Positions 10,301-20,672 are shown, numbered from the stretch's first letter. The stretch: DNA of 64,000 nt from Hysterium pulicare CBS 123377 (GCA_000467715.1 AJFK01000129.1:124001-188000); one strand, 5' to 3'. Notes: generated by a model not told the origin, from the sequence alone. Translations and numbers: made by a program.

Positions 10301-10422
10301 GTCCGCAATCCCTGACGAATAATCCTCGAAGCACCGCTGAACTTGAGGACTTGCAGTCGGCAAGAGAGTATCTAGCAACTAATCTTCCGCAAGATGAGGT
10401 GTCTCGTGCCAATACGGGATGA
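7366..10422 (+). CDS. Large Ser-rich, mostly disordered protein, unknown function
   Basis: A single uninterrupted 1018-codon frame from an ATG at 7366 (context TAACCATGC) to TGA at 10420-10422. Residues 1-740 are Ser/Thr/Pro/Glu-rich and low in hydrophobics, with a short Glu-Pro-Gln-Thr-Ser repeat (DNA period 15 bp, about 8058-8117). The only stretch that looks folded is roughly residues 750-860, beginning 'FRQLHQHAIYECFRNGPM'. It has helical heptad-like spacing, an acidic insert (EDSDDDEWE) and several Cys (KACERCATAEM; VKCICWSL). A charged Lys/Glu segment follows (STDIYKRKSEREK-type). No family is recognised. Such proteins are often cell-cycle or polarity scaffolds, but that is only a general analogy. 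Length and codon continuity make it a real gene. Confidence 0.8.
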   Translation: MLSDIEEETSSFSGSDRACASVIRTRNQPTRASREPKASRAAIRARLDALAHPEQPIPETRQLPNDGSAHATLPLSSPLAYQSNPRFPRPKEQAWWEEISRPEASSPSPLPAVRAKDSSHEAEIDLVVESNESVVIEGKSCSESQISTAQHTQAALDGGSRRPGLRPSPSDLSGSEADSSSVDTVASYSGPAPTPELTFHDAPFSNSIHVTFLEKDDLSGALEPRRSISQVLEPQTSESKTSEPQTSESQEADIQDVPSDSHLPVANNKKRSLVSPQQHIGNLPEQHRTHPKERQSYFSEATSILGHKSEDAISPRTLRSSTSWYINEIDVLHTRPSGLRHKGRQLRDKVGKHISPLFCHGIRGRKSRVTTSISEKNINMSRLEAGSGRELVAERRRMSQCSEGEMGLTNAGGLLAEDSQFGDSILQHPIIASHMRSNSAGVQRNDPDQIPAVQRLGSASQNTQGVNENETTNDQIQGFSTLNIDISESIDQVSSNLGKGTIRSSKGSPLESRRHSDASTRRSRGSFTPSRDSGKMSLQNMLREGTNATWVHERAETNSRPKRSSLPRNVTRKIPAHSQNAIPDSSLSSTSLTKTSRSERSTVQSMPSALNSTPSPTQPSMAASNRVLQFPTDTPLLLPEPSLGSSRTESLEHASEMIHSRDDSGDPIRPQRSWHASPASIQSSSQPTGNAFQDFSTRSEPDAFHTKSISTSNAEAEQDVALHNGVDSLSLSRRISSFRFTTPLKQDTSFRQLHQHAIYECFRNGPMTQSLSDAVATANLYASANDVRRVKELRQNALRILETARASKQPEDSDDDEWEAENMVVTTNRLLIKACERCATAEMTLMMDVKCICWSLLGIEDRRDSGRTEDHDELSLVSAELTKLKDQADKSNRDIYKRKSEREKQRCTLPIHGDSRTSKDQRAETPPSSNIPGELARSPVGLEQERVNTSQIEHPAFRSSQSFGGHSARASVPHHRSSRPQSLTNNPRSTAELEDLQSAREYLATNLPQDEVSRANTG

Positions 10423-10916
10423 TGAGAGCATGGCAAGCAGAATCGAGGTCAATTAGTATTAAGAAGTGCTTCGAAGAGGCTAGAGGCAACTTCGATTCTA
10501 GGAGTTCTCTCGAAGGGATGCTGCATGCATCACTGACTCCTTATGATATCACCGATAGTGCTCGAAGGCTTTCAGCATTTGATGGGGATGATAATGTCAG
10601 TATTTTTATGGTGGAGAGGTGAGGAGAAGGCAAACTGTGAAAGATTTATGTCCTTTTTCTTTTTAGAGGTACCGTAATCGTAATCCATTTCCAGGTAAAT
10701 TGTTGTGGAGGGAGTAATTCGATTCGATGGAGAATAGCTCTGGGACGGAAGAAACGTCAGTAGATATTACTCTGATCTTTCTTTTCTGCTTTTCCTCTTT
10801 CTCATGTACCTACTGAGCAATGTGTAATAGCAATAATAGACCCCACTTTCCTTAATTCGTCATGATGACCTTGTGTATCGATGCTTCACCGCTCCTTCGG
10901 CATGCGACTGGGAGCA

Positions 10917-11275
10917 CACGTGATGATTTCTCTTGAATCCTTCCTCCTCCTCATCTATATAAACCTTTCCATTCCTCCCCTTTTGCTTCTTCACTTTGGC
11001 TCAGCAACATCGCATTGCCTGGATGCTTCCTCTTCACAAAGGACACTCATTTTGAGCCCATGGTGTGTGCGTCTTCCAAACCTGCATACCTAGTAATGTT
11101 ATCGGATTTGGGGAAGCACCAAGAGAAAAACAATGCAAGCAAGCACACCATGGGTGTGGTGGTCCGTTCTTCTTGCTTCTTCCTTCAACCGCTCTATTGC
11201 CGTGTGGAAGGTAGTCTGCTAGGAGGGGTTTGTAGGAGTGCTGGAAATCTGGCTCCGGGGAGGTGTAAGATGTGA
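10917..11275 (+). promoter_or_regulatory. CACGTG + TATATAAA block with downstream short frame
   Basis: CACGTG at 10917-10922 and TATATAAA at 10956-10963. It is followed by CCTTTCCATTCCTCCCC and a short plus-strand frame (11015-11275) with 'ASKHTMGVVVRSSCFFLQP'. The CATCTATATAAACCTTTCC context resembles CATCCTCTATAAAACCTTCG of array unit 1. This could be a distant dispersed member of the 5' array. Coding status is unknown. Confidence 0.35.
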
Positions 11276-11540
11276 TGAGTCCGGAAGGGTGATGAGGAGT
11301 ATTGCTTAAGGGGGAAGATGCTTAGTAATTTCACGGGGAGGCCAGAAGGAGGGGTATGATGGCGATGAGAATGGAGACGAGCGTATGGCTGGAGTCCGAT
11401 GAGGATTATCATCAATTTTTAATTTACCTCCGTCCCTAGAATCCCACAACTCCGTCCTCCGCCCTCCGCGCCATGTGGTGAGTTTAATTTCACTTTTAGT
11501 CTCCTCGGGAAGTCGAACCGTGCCGGTCCTCGAATTCCCA

Positions 11541-11888
11541 TCAGGGTGACGTTGCTGTTCGGAACCTTGATGGCTGTTCCGCAGTCTCCACCAAGACCAT
11601 CGCGTTGAATTGGGATCCTGTATGGATCTCATGTTCCCAAGCTCCGCCAGCAGGGTACATAGGGAGGCGGCAACAAATTGGTTTTTGGTGGACATAGGGG
11701 CCCGTGAACCTTAATGTCTGATGCCCAGAACCCATGTTGGGTTTTGGTATAAGCATTCCAGTTTGGTCTGGAAGCACCAAGCTCGAGCTCGAACATGGAA
11801 GTGAGGAAAAAAAGACAGGAGGAGCAAGGGGTATTTATATCTGGTGGAGGAGGATCCGTGGCTAGAGATATAGTGGTGTGAACACGTG
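11541..11888 (-). promoter_or_regulatory. Minus-strand CACGTG + TATAAATA block with short frame
   Basis: Reading the minus strand, CACGTG is at 11888-11883 and TATAAATA at 11839-11832. An ATG follows near 11799 with a short frame ('MFELELGASRPNWNAYT...'). Further on, GCGATGGTCTTGGTGGAGAC loosely resembles the GATGGTTCGCTGTTGTGGAC element of the 5' array. Membership of that family is an inference. Confidence 0.3.
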
Positions 11889-12280
11889 TTGAGGGCGTGC
11901 TTACGTATCCTGGCAGGTGGGCCGTGAGTTGGTCTTCTGGGTGGAGATAAAAGCTTCTGGGGGATTGTGGTTTCTTTCGACTCTTCACAGAAACCACTCG
12001 TACTAGAGAGACCGTTCAGAAATCCAAAAAGAAAGGCTAGATGGATTTGTGGTCGTTCAAACCTTTCTATAGAGAGCAAGGTTATGGGTCTTGGATTTGT
12101 GAAGTGCTCAATACCAGGCGTTTTCCTCACAAATGGAGAGTGAGTTTGGTCCTGGAGCGTGGGGGTGGATCATATACACACGAAATAGCTTCGTGATGTG
12201 TCGGGATTCGAGAGTGGGTTGAATGGAAAGCTTGGTAGAAATACAGGAGTTAAATTGATGCTGGTATTTACGAGTAAGAA

Positions 12281-12700
12281 CTAATGATGAAAGATATGAT
12301 GTAGTGATGTAGTAGACGAGTAGCACTGTAGAACATGAGCAAGGCTTGAATTCATTTGCATCCCGATCCGAACGACCACATAGCAGTGCATCCTTCGTCG
12401 AATTGGTAGGATTGAGGAATATGAATGGCGAGCAAACCAGCGCACATTCGAATGTTGTAGTACATGCTTAAGCGCGACAGGGACATATTTCGATGTGGTG
12501 AATGCCGTGTGGTGGTTTCGAAGACTAAGGCACCCAAGAACGGCACATGTAAAGCGCGGATCTGGTCGTATTGTTGGAACACCCTTCGCACTACATGCAG
12601 GCGGGTGGACCCAGTCCCGGTCATCCACCGATGCGAACTCGTAGTTGAGCTTCAGGTGAGGAATTGATGGTTAGGGGGAGGAGGAACGGTTTATATATCC
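12281..12700 (-). promoter_or_regulatory. Minus-strand TATA block with 115-codon frame
   Basis: TATATAAA at about 12697-12690 on the minus strand, followed by an ATG at 12628 and a 115-codon frame. This frame contains 'NVRWFARHSYSSILPIRRRM' followed by HC. The RWFA plus basic-Met-Cys spacing is like 'TRWFAVVDH...RVMC' of array unit 2. No CACGTG is seen nearby. It is a possible dispersed relative and may be coding. Confidence 0.3.
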
Positions 12701-14490
12701 TGAAAGAGGTAGTTAGCAGGAAGGCTCTCCGCGTGATGAGGGAGTCTTAGTAAGATGAGAACAACAAGTGGAGATACAAATCCATATGAAAGCTCCAAGT
12801 CCCCTCGAAGTTGCTCCACGCTAGAAACAGTAATGTTCTATACTCAAGAGTCCTACCAAGGGCTATTCCTGTAGATTATATCATAGTGCTGAGACTAGGA
12901 ATGGCGCAAAATAGCACAAGGATGTGACGGATGGGCATGAGCGTGCGAAAAGGATACACTGTGGCCAGAATCGGGGATCTGGCCCGCTACATTGACAAGT
13001 GGAGGGTGGAAGAGCGCTTCCTGCCGGACGGTAAATGCTGAAGATGGGCAATATCAACTAGAGCTGTTGATGACGGTCATTGTTAAGTGAATTCCATCGT
13101 GCCGCATAGGGTGTCGAACATGCAAGTGCTCCCAGAGATAGGTCTTGCTTTCGCCAAAATTCAACCAGTGTCCCAATCGTTGGAATTGCTTGAAGATCTC
13201 AATCCGCGTTCACTCGTGTCTGGTCAAATAAGCGTACAGAATCTCATGGCACGCTTCTGGTCACGTCTTTTGGATGCCGATCAGGACATCTTGTGGTGAC
13301 ATTGCGCAATTGTGTTTTGGACAAGAGAGCACAAGTTCGTGAGCAACTAGAATTTAGATCCGATCATAGGAGCTTAAATAGTTGGGGGCATGATAGTGAA
13401 GGTATTGCGAAAAATACTTTAGTTAGTGGCGATTGTTCTTTCTTTTCATGATTCGACACAGGAGTATTGAAGTCCCAAGGTTGCGGCATAGTATCATCGC
13501 CTCCTGACGTTTCAGTTGTTGTGTGGAGACTTCGAAACCAGTAGGGAGATGGCATTGCACCAAAAGATGCAGAACCCTCCCAATATGGAGGTCGTGTTGG
13601 TTTGGGCGTGGCGGGGAAGTTTGCTTGATAGAATGATAATGAGCATCGTTGGGAGATGATGGTGTTGTTAACGCAAACTAGTCCATTTTGGGTTCAACCT
13701 AGGCAGAACACAAGCTCCTCTTTAATATCTCACATTTCCTTTCCCGAAAGTGCTCTCGTTGTAGAACTCCAGCAATGTCGAAATCGATGAGTCTTGAGAA
13801 ATTCTGGCTTGCTTGAATCAAGCCAATCTTTGCTAACTTGTTTCCACTTACGCAGAGCCATCAGCCAGTAAGACCAAAATCATCATTGCTGTCGGCATTC
13901 CTAGGCCGATATTTCTGAGAAGGTGATACGAAAGAATCTAATATGCAGCAGTCAGCTATTATTGGAAGTACTGAGTTGCATGGTAATAATTCGCACTGTC
14001 TCACAAGCCGACGCGGTGCCCCAAACGAATCTGCAGCTTGATATGCATGCGGCGGGTGAATGCCGTAAGCTCACTTCTCCATGAGGAGAAAGAAGATAGT
14101 AGAGCAAGCAATAGTATTACGCATCGCGTAGGAGATATCATGGGGGTCTTGCTACTGGATGCTTTTAGATGGGGCACACCATAAAAAGCTCAAGGACTCT
14201 ACGAAACGTACAGTAAGCCACTCCCGAACCAGAACTTGGGGGGTTTTTTGGTATCATTCCAATTTCATATTTGTTTTCTTTATAGAGGACAGAATATTGC
14301 GCACAACTACTTAATAATAACCACCGTAGGTCAGTCATGTTATCGTAGATCAGCAAAATTCTCCTCAACGGCTCGCTCGAGTCAGGCTACTCAGGCTACT
14401 CAAGTGAACCTTCACGAAGTAGATGCAGAAGATGAAGGCATTGACACCGCTTCTCTGCCCGCCAGTGATCACAGTCTACAGACTTGACGA

Positions 14491-15044
14491 GTTGAATTGG
14501 GGTAAGCTTTCAGCTCTTATTCCACCCGAGATTTTGAGCTCATACCAAGAATAGTAGAAGCAAAGATAGCTCATATCTCGGATTTAGATCCTTATAAGCA
14601 TCAAGAGATTCTAGTACTCGAAAACAAGAAGGATTTGGTTGAGACAATAGTAGAATGTGAGTCTACAATCGACAAAGGATCTTCTGCAGGCGTGTCAGCA
14701 TTTTTGTATGGGGATCATGGCGCAGGTAAATCCTTCATTATCGATAATTCTCGTGCATCGCCCTGAATAACATACTGACCTGCATTAGAGTACATTGCCC
14801 GAAAGGCTCAGCACCCGAGTCGTTGGTCCAATCCGCAGACAACATGCATATCCGCCTCCGCCAACATGTTCGCTTTGCAGATATGTGGAATGCTATCGTT
14901 CGCATCAAAGATGTGGAAGGGCTCAGTTCTCTTCCAGAGATAAGAGCTACCGGAACCGCCGTTTCCATGACCTCGTCTGACAAAGAGGTTGTTAATGCAG
15001 ACGTTGCAGGCCGAAGCTTTGCGGTGGACCATGGCGGTTACTAA
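14491..15044 (+). pseudogene. Decayed AAA+/P-loop ATPase fragment
   Basis: The frame through 14566-14762 reads 'DLDPYKHQEILVLENKKDL', then 'VSAFLYGDHGAGKSFIID', a Walker A motif (GDHGAGKS). The lead-in resembles the 'VLPESKKELI...FLLHGPPGVGKT' region of fungal AAA+ ATPases. It ends at TGA shortly after the P-loop. After a possible splice at about 14790, 'EYIARKAQHP' resembles the next helix of the same family. No Walker B or C-terminal lid is found before the next gene. Best read as a truncated remnant. The family assignment rests on one motif and is tentative. Confidence 0.3.
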
Positions 15045-15314
15045 GCTTAGACAGACCTATTGCGTCATCTTACCTATGCAGCGGCCCATCGTATGTATCC
15101 GACACCGACCAGTAGACCATGGCCAACGGAGTAAAGTTAGTTTCCTTGCGCGTTTTCGCAGCGCAGCCTCAGCCGTGCTCTCATCAGCGCCCCCTGGCGG
15201 TCCAATGTCGGCCACCTCCCCTCCTACTTTGCTTTGTCTCCTGCCGGTTTGAAGTTCGAAGGAATTGTTGGTGCACACTGTATTCTCCCTGAGAATTCAA
15301 AGGAATCTAATAAG

Positions 15315-16901
15315 ATGCGAACAAGCACGATTGCGAGGTCCAAATCTGGCTGCCGAACATGCAGGTACGTCTGTTCTGCATATTTAGTCTTTCTCGATTT
15401 GAGGAGTAACCACAACGGCTGTAGAATTCGACGAGTCAAGTGTGATGAAAACAAGCCCGCTTGCCAGAGATGTTCTTCGACGGGACGAGCGTGCGAATGG
15501 TTCAGCGACAAGTCTCCCGAACGGACCAAAGAGAACTCACCTGCGGCTCGAGCGTCAAGCGTGCAGCAGTCCATGCTTGCACGGCTTCCGGATGCCAAAG
15601 CCCAGGAGTTGAGGGGCTTTGAGTTTTTCTTAGCCCGCACTGCACCAGACATGTCATGTTTCTTCGATTCCGACTTCTGGAAGCGATTGGTTCTGCAGCT
15701 TAGTCATTCAGAACCTGTTGTCCTACATGCAGCCATTGCTCTGGGAGCTCTGCATGAGAATGAGGAGGGGTTTGGCATGCCAGTTGCTAAAGATAGAATG
15801 CAAGATGCACGCCATCAATTTGCGATCGCCCACTACAACACCGCAATCAAGCTTCTGTTGGCGCGAAATCGAGAAGACGGACCAAACGTTCGAGTGGTTA
15901 CAGTGGCAACTTGCTTGGTTTTCATTCACATTGAGTTTCTTAGAGGTAACTATGACCCTGCTGTCGAGCACATTCGTAGCGGACTCAAAATACTTGGAAG
16001 CGACTCTCCATCAAGCCACGATCCAGTGGAGAGGACACTGGCCGTGGCATTCTCAAGACTCGATCTACAATCCTCGCACTTCAATGACTCGGGCACTGTC
16101 CTTTCATATTCGTGTGAAAACCTCTCAAAGCTCAAATCATTGGACTACTTTGAAGAAGCTCAAAAGGTTGCGGAAGCGAAGGTTCAAAGCGACATACTGT
16201 TCGGATCATCTTTCACCCTGTTGGATACGTGTCGAGCCAGAAAAAAGGAAGGCCAAAGCCTCGAGGATACTGTTCTTGTAGTGCAACAGAGGGAACTTCT
16301 TGCCTACCACAAAAGCTTTATGTGCCAACTAGACTCCTTGCGATCAAATCCAAACCTCGCGCAGAACAAACAAGCCATGAACTCCGTGATATTGCTCAAG
16401 ATACACACACTCACGACTCTTCTCGTTGCCTTAGTTTGCTTAGAAGAGGAGGAAGAAATCGCCTATGATGCTTATCACACAGTGTTTAAGGGAATACTCT
16501 CTCTTGCCAATGAATTTGCGTCGAATATGAGAGCATTCGGAAGCTCCTATCAGCACCGGCCCAGTGTCTCCACCGACGTAGGAATCATCCCATGCCTCTA
16601 TTTCGTAGCAATCAAATGCCGCGACTCAAGCATACGATGGAGCGCCATCTCTCTCCTAGATTCCTGGCCTCATCGAGAAGGATTTTGGGATTCAGTTCTC
16701 GCCTCAAAAATTGTAACGCTGCTGGTGGAATTGGAGGAGCGGAGTCGAGCAGAACTCTCAGGGACACATTCTTCTTCACAAGAGTATCGGGCTACTCATA
16801 TTCATGCGACCATTGCGGATGATCAGAACTCGGGCACCGTAATGTGGAATGAATCAAGAAGTCTTAACGGAAATCGGGAAACAGCCCTATTTTCTTTGTA
16901 G
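15315..16901 (+). CDS. Zn(II)2Cys6 fungal transcription factor
   Basis: ATG at 15315. Exon 1 runs to 15364 and a 60 nt intron follows (15365-15424; GTACGT...TGTAG). That intron is in frame and stop-free, so an unspliced reading breaks the zinc cluster. Spliced, residues about 13-41 read 'CRTCRIRRVKCDENKPACQR' followed by CSSTGRAC, a complete six-Cys binuclear cluster. The product is about 508 aa. The rest matches the usual fungal-specific regulatory region (Fungal_trans_2-like; 'VVLHAAIALGALHENEEGF'), with long helices to the C-terminus. It is a nuclear DNA-binding regulator, presumably of CGG-containing sites (family knowledge). Its target is unknown. The closest downstream gene, on the same strand, is the TAP-like peptidase. 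Confidence 0.9.
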   Translation: MRTSTIARSKSGCRTCRYVCSAYLVFLDLRSNHNGCRIRRVKCDENKPACQRCSSTGRACEWFSDKSPERTKENSPAARASSVQQSMLARLPDAKAQELRGFEFFLARTAPDMSCFFDSDFWKRLVLQLSHSEPVVLHAAIALGALHENEEGFGMPVAKDRMQDARHQFAIAHYNTAIKLLLARNREDGPNVRVVTVATCLVFIHIEFLRGNYDPAVEHIRSGLKILGSDSPSSHDPVERTLAVAFSRLDLQSSHFNDSGTVLSYSCENLSKLKSLDYFEEAQKVAEAKVQSDILFGSSFTLLDTCRARKKEGQSLEDTVLVVQQRELLAYHKSFMCQLDSLRSNPNLAQNKQAMNSVILLKIHTLTTLLVALVCLEEEEEIAYDAYHTVFKGILSLANEFASNMRAFGSSYQHRPSVSTDVGIIPCLYFVAIKCRDSSIRWSAISLLDSWPHREGFWDSVLASKIVTLLVELEERSRAELSGTHSSSQEYRATHIHATIADDQNSGTVMWNESRSLNGNRETALFSL

Positions 16902-17495
16902 CAAGGGAATCAGGAGAAGTCTGAGCGACGTTGGCCTATGCTTTAGCATTGAGAGTTGCACGTAAGGCATTAACATGCCATTGCCAAAGAAATCAGCCTT
17001 GGGGAAACCGGACTCGGAGAAACCGGACTCGGGGGTAACATAGGGGCGCTGAGATGCTCGGACCGGCGTCACTCGGTCATTACCAACGCCCACGTTTTAT
17101 ATCTGGTTTATTCCTAGAACCCGAAATGGCATGCTTATATCTCGTCAGCGAGGAGGATCGTTTCCAGACTCGCGGTACCGAGGCGACCTATAGGACGAGA
17201 GATAAACCGAGCAAGCGAATGCATTTAGAATCTGGGTTTGGAGCAGAAACAGATGAATTTCGTCTTCAAACCGTCTTCCAATGTCAAGGCTTTCAAGGTC
17301 GTCGAGTTTCAGCCTCAAGATGACAAGAACTTCTGCGTATTCGTGGCAGTGTTATGCTTACTTCGTACTCGCGACTGGACCTGGACGACATAGTGAATAT
17401 ATAAGTCATCCGTTGACCTCTGGGTGCTCTAGGCTACCACCATGCCTCTGGCCATCCTATGTCTCCGTAAATGAAATCCTATTCTGTCCGTCTCA
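16902..17495. other. Intergenic with a short direct repeat
   Basis: Promoter region of the TAP-like gene. A 16 bp direct repeat (GAAACCGGACTCGG, twice) lies at about 17003-17033. No gene is seen; 60-90 codon frames are shadows. Confidence 0.4.
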
Positions 17496-19487
17496 ATGAA
17501 ACATCACAATTCAGCTCTTCATACCTCGCTGCGGCCCTCGTGGATTAATTTCTTTTACCTTGTATTAATATGTCTGCTACATGCCAGCGCGTCTCCTTTG
17601 AACTCCACAAATAACACGGGTATGATCTATGACTTTAACAAGGTAAGTCAAGTTTTATCGAACTGCCCTTTTCAAGTATTGTGTTTGAATGCATATGCTG
17701 ACGTAAGTAGATAATACCCTCACCTAGCATTCAGTGGACGCCATGTTTCGATGACTTTACCTGCGCTCGCATAGAAGCAAGCTCTACCGTGTGCTTTGTT
17801 AGAGTAAGCTAGTCTACTAACACTCACAGGTGCCTCTTGATTATGATAATCCCAACAAAGGCACGATACCTATCGCCTTCTTGAGATTTGCTGCCCAAAC
17901 TCAGCCAGCGGAAGACTTGCTCCTCAATTTCGGTATATACAATGCCACCTCAATCAAATCATAAACAATCATCTAACATGGAAAGGTGGACCGGGCGGCT
18001 CGGGTGTGGGCAGTCTACTTAATTCAGCACCGCTCCTCTCCGACTTATACGGGACTCAGTACAATCTGATAGGTTTTGATCCCCGCGGCGTCAATAACAG
18101 CGGACCCAGCCTCGAATGCTTTCCTGGTGATCCCGAAACACGCAATAATTTCAACACAATATACTATCGCGCTGTTTCCGACGCCTCGTCAGAAGCGGTC
18201 ACAGAGCAATATAGTTATGCAGACGCCTTTGGCCAATAGTGTAACCGTTGCATCGGCGGACCAAATGGCACCGGAAGATATGCCAACACACCCGCCGATG
18301 CAACTGATTTGCTTACCTTCGCTGAAGCACAGAATGTGGCAGCTGGAAAACCCAAAGAAGGTGCAAAAGTGTGGTATTATGGCTACAGCTACGGAACAGT
18401 ACTAGGCGCCACATTCGCTTCAATGTTTCCGGATCGGGTTGGTCGAATGGTACTTGACGGAATTGTTGATGCAGAAGATTACTATGATGGTGAGTGGAAG
18501 GATAGCCTACTACAGGCGGATGAAGCAATAGAAACCTTCTTCCAGTCCTGCTATGAAGCAGGCCCTGAAGCATGCGTTTTTTATGCAAACTCTACGGCAC
18601 AAATGGAGACACGCCTGCAAAAGATTCAAGACGACCTCAAAGCTTCTCCAATTCCTGTTTCAGATCCTTCTATCGCAAAGATGCCGATCCTCGCTACCTA
18701 CTCTGACTTCAAAGATGTCTTGAAGCTCGCAGTATATTACCCGCAATCGAGCTTTCCTCAGCTGGCACAAATCCTTGTCGACTTGGAACACCGCAATGGA
18801 TCCTCGCTCATGACAGCCGCAAAGCTGCAATTCGGATGTTGTTCTGAGCAGAATCTGGGGTGGGATTCTAACACTCCCAGTATAATCATTCAATGCATTG
18901 ATAACTATGGCAAAAACAACATCACTGCTTCTCTCGAAAATTTCGAGGAATACGCCGCTTTTCTAGAAAAGCAGAGCAAGTGGTTCGGTGATAGTTGGAC
19001 GCAGAACGCTGTCAGCTGCAAATCTTTGGACGTTGAGCCCCCTCCAAGTGGGAAGTTTAACGGTAAGTGTACATTGAATCTTCCCTGAATGGATATTGAA
19101 GATCTCTCTTAGGACCGCTTCCACCTTCCGCGAAGAATACCAGCTTTCCAATCCTATTCATAGCCAATACCATTGATCCAATAACACCGATAGCAAAGTA
19201 CGTCACAGACCCCGTTTTCAAACGTTCAATTACCGTATTCGATACTGACCTCTTCAAACAACAGTGCCTACAAGATGTCATCTGGCTTCCCAGGCTCTGT
19301 TCTTCTGGAGCAGAATTCCGTCGGTCATACATCCCTAGCTGCATTTTCCAACTGTACGATCGCATATCTTCAAGGATATCTTGCTGGCGCGGTGCCTCCG
19401 GCAAATATCACGTGCCAACCTAATGCGGTGCCCTTCGAGGGTGATGGATCTCAGGGCCTCACAATGCTAGGCCAACCTGTGCAGTGA
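17496..19487 (+). CDS. TAP-like secreted alpha/beta hydrolase (tripeptidyl aminopeptidase), one in-frame TAG
   Basis: Six exons: 17496-17642, 17711-17776, 17830-17932, 17986-19062, 19113-19197, 19265-19487. The product is about 566 codons, matching the family length. A hydrophobic N-terminal segment (INFFYLVLICLLHASAS) is a signal peptide or anchor. Oxyanion region 'LLNFGGPGGSGVGS', nucleophile elbow GYSYGT (Ser at 18387), Asp in 'ANTIDPITP' (19175) and His in 'NSVGHTSL' (19326) give a full catalytic triad and a TAP-like C-terminal domain. Exon 4 has TAG at 18237-18239 (FGQ-stop-CN) where relatives normally continue, so the copy is a recent pseudogene, a variant allele or a sequence error. 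Intron 2 (17777-17829) starts GC rather than GT but has a perfect CTACTAAC branch site. The enzyme class releases N-terminal peptides from extracellular protein. Confidence 0.8.
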
Positions 19488-20027
19488 AAGTTGGGAGGAG
19501 AGTCACTGGTCCTAATTTCAGGTGTAAAAGAAACTGGATTCTCATTTTCTTCTACCTAGGCTAGAGCTCCATTGTATGGTTTTTATCTGTACTATTGTCT
19601 CATAATTCAATCGATATCTTCCCGGCGTTTCTCTTCTGTATCGTATAACCAGTTCTCTCTTTTATGTATTATTCATCTATAATAGTAACGTAAGATAGAC
19701 TCACTTAATACCAACGGATAAACTGCATCCACTCTCAGCTTAGCAGCGAGCTGGATTTACCATCCACACATATGTTCTTTCGCATCAAACTTATCTGTAC
19801 ATTACACAATATACCGAAATAATCGTCCATTTCAATGTTTCCACCAAACACCTACTTTACCCCCCTGAAAAAAATCTACCCCCTAAAAAAAAGCGAAGCA
19901 CCTCAGTCCCCCTCATGCCCAATTCCAATCCATCAACCCATCGCTTCCCCATCCCATCACCTCCAAAAACCCTCAGCTCGCAGGTTTGTAAAAATGTTAA
20001 AATCCTCGCACCATACCCAAGCATCCT
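19488..20027. other. Convergent intergenic region
   Basis: Lies between the 3' ends of the TAP-like gene (plus) and the F-box gene (minus). It contains AT-rich sequence and C-rich tracts near 19,855. The long plus-strand frame starting at 19835 is the complement of the F-box gene and is rejected. Confidence 0.4.
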
Positions 20028-20672
20028 TCACATCCCCAAGTCCTCCCATCCTCCCAACCCCCTGCTTTCCGTCCCTACCCTCAACCCCACTCTTTCCGCC
20101 CAACCCCGATCCACGAGGCCCCAACAACATGCCGTCAGTCCCTCATGACACGCCCTACAAACCCCAATACACCCCTTCGCCTCCTCGCCCTCTTTTGCCT
20201 CTCTACAAAGCTTACACCAAACCCTCATCTCGCCACCAACCCATATCTGCGTCCCCGGCGTATATCGTCCCGGCTTCGTAGCATCCAATTCTCCAAGTCC
20301 ACAGTCTATGCAGAACCTAGATTGCGGCTCTTTGCCGTTCAAACCTCTCTTCCCCTTTGTCATTCCGTCTGCGAAGTTCGACTTGGGCCGCAGGCGGAGA
20401 CAGTCTTTGCAGGTGTATAGACTGCGGCTTTGGGCCCAGGCGTCTTGCTCTAGGGCGAGCAGTTGGGCGTGGGTTGGGTGGGGGATTAGATGGGTGAAGT
20501 GGGGGTGGGTTATGCGGAGGGTGAGGAGGGAGGGAAGGGAGAGGAGGTCTATGATGTCTTTTTGGAGTTCGGTTGGGAGGGTGAGGATGTTTTTGGGAGG
20601 TTCTTGGATTTGTGCGATTGAGGTGTTTGAGGGATTTAATGAGAGGGATGTTTCTAGGAATGGGGAACTCAT
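20028..20672 (-). CDS. F-box protein with CxxC clusters
   Basis: Single-exon 214 aa protein with ATG at 20672-20670. Residues about 28-70 ('ILTLPTELQKDIIDLLSLPS', then LLTLRITHPHF) match the F-box, which binds Skp1 in SCF ubiquitin ligases. The remainder has four CxxC pairs (CKDCLRL, CIDCG, CKLCREA, CRACH), suggesting a small zinc-stabilised fold typical of short fungal F-box proteins. It ends with a Gly/Glu-rich tail. The substrate is unknown. The gene is convergent with the TAP-like gene and codirectional with PEX14. Confidence 0.85.
   Translation of the reverse strand: MSSPFLETSLSLNPSNTSIAQIQEPPKNILTLPTELQKDIIDLLSLPSLLTLRITHPHFTHLIPHPTHAQLLALEQDAWAQSRSLYTCKDCLRLRPKSNFADGMTKGKRGLNGKEPQSRFCIDCGLGELDATKPGRYTPGTQIWVGGEMRVWCKLCREAKEGEEAKGCIGVCRACHEGLTACCWGLVDRGWAERVGLRVGTESRGLGGWEDLGM

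Larger units (their letters stand above)
10423..14490. other. Gene-poor 4 kb region
   Basis: No convincing gene. All frames are under 140 codons, overlap on both strands, and lack recognisable domains. What can be seen are three promoter-like blocks with TATA boxes followed by short frames (listed separately at 10917, 11541 and 12281). From 12,700 to 14,160 nothing stands out. Confidence 0.5.

Noticed and set aside
19835-20281. 148-codon Pro-rich plus frame
   Set aside because: Mostly the complement of the F-box gene, which has a recognisable domain.
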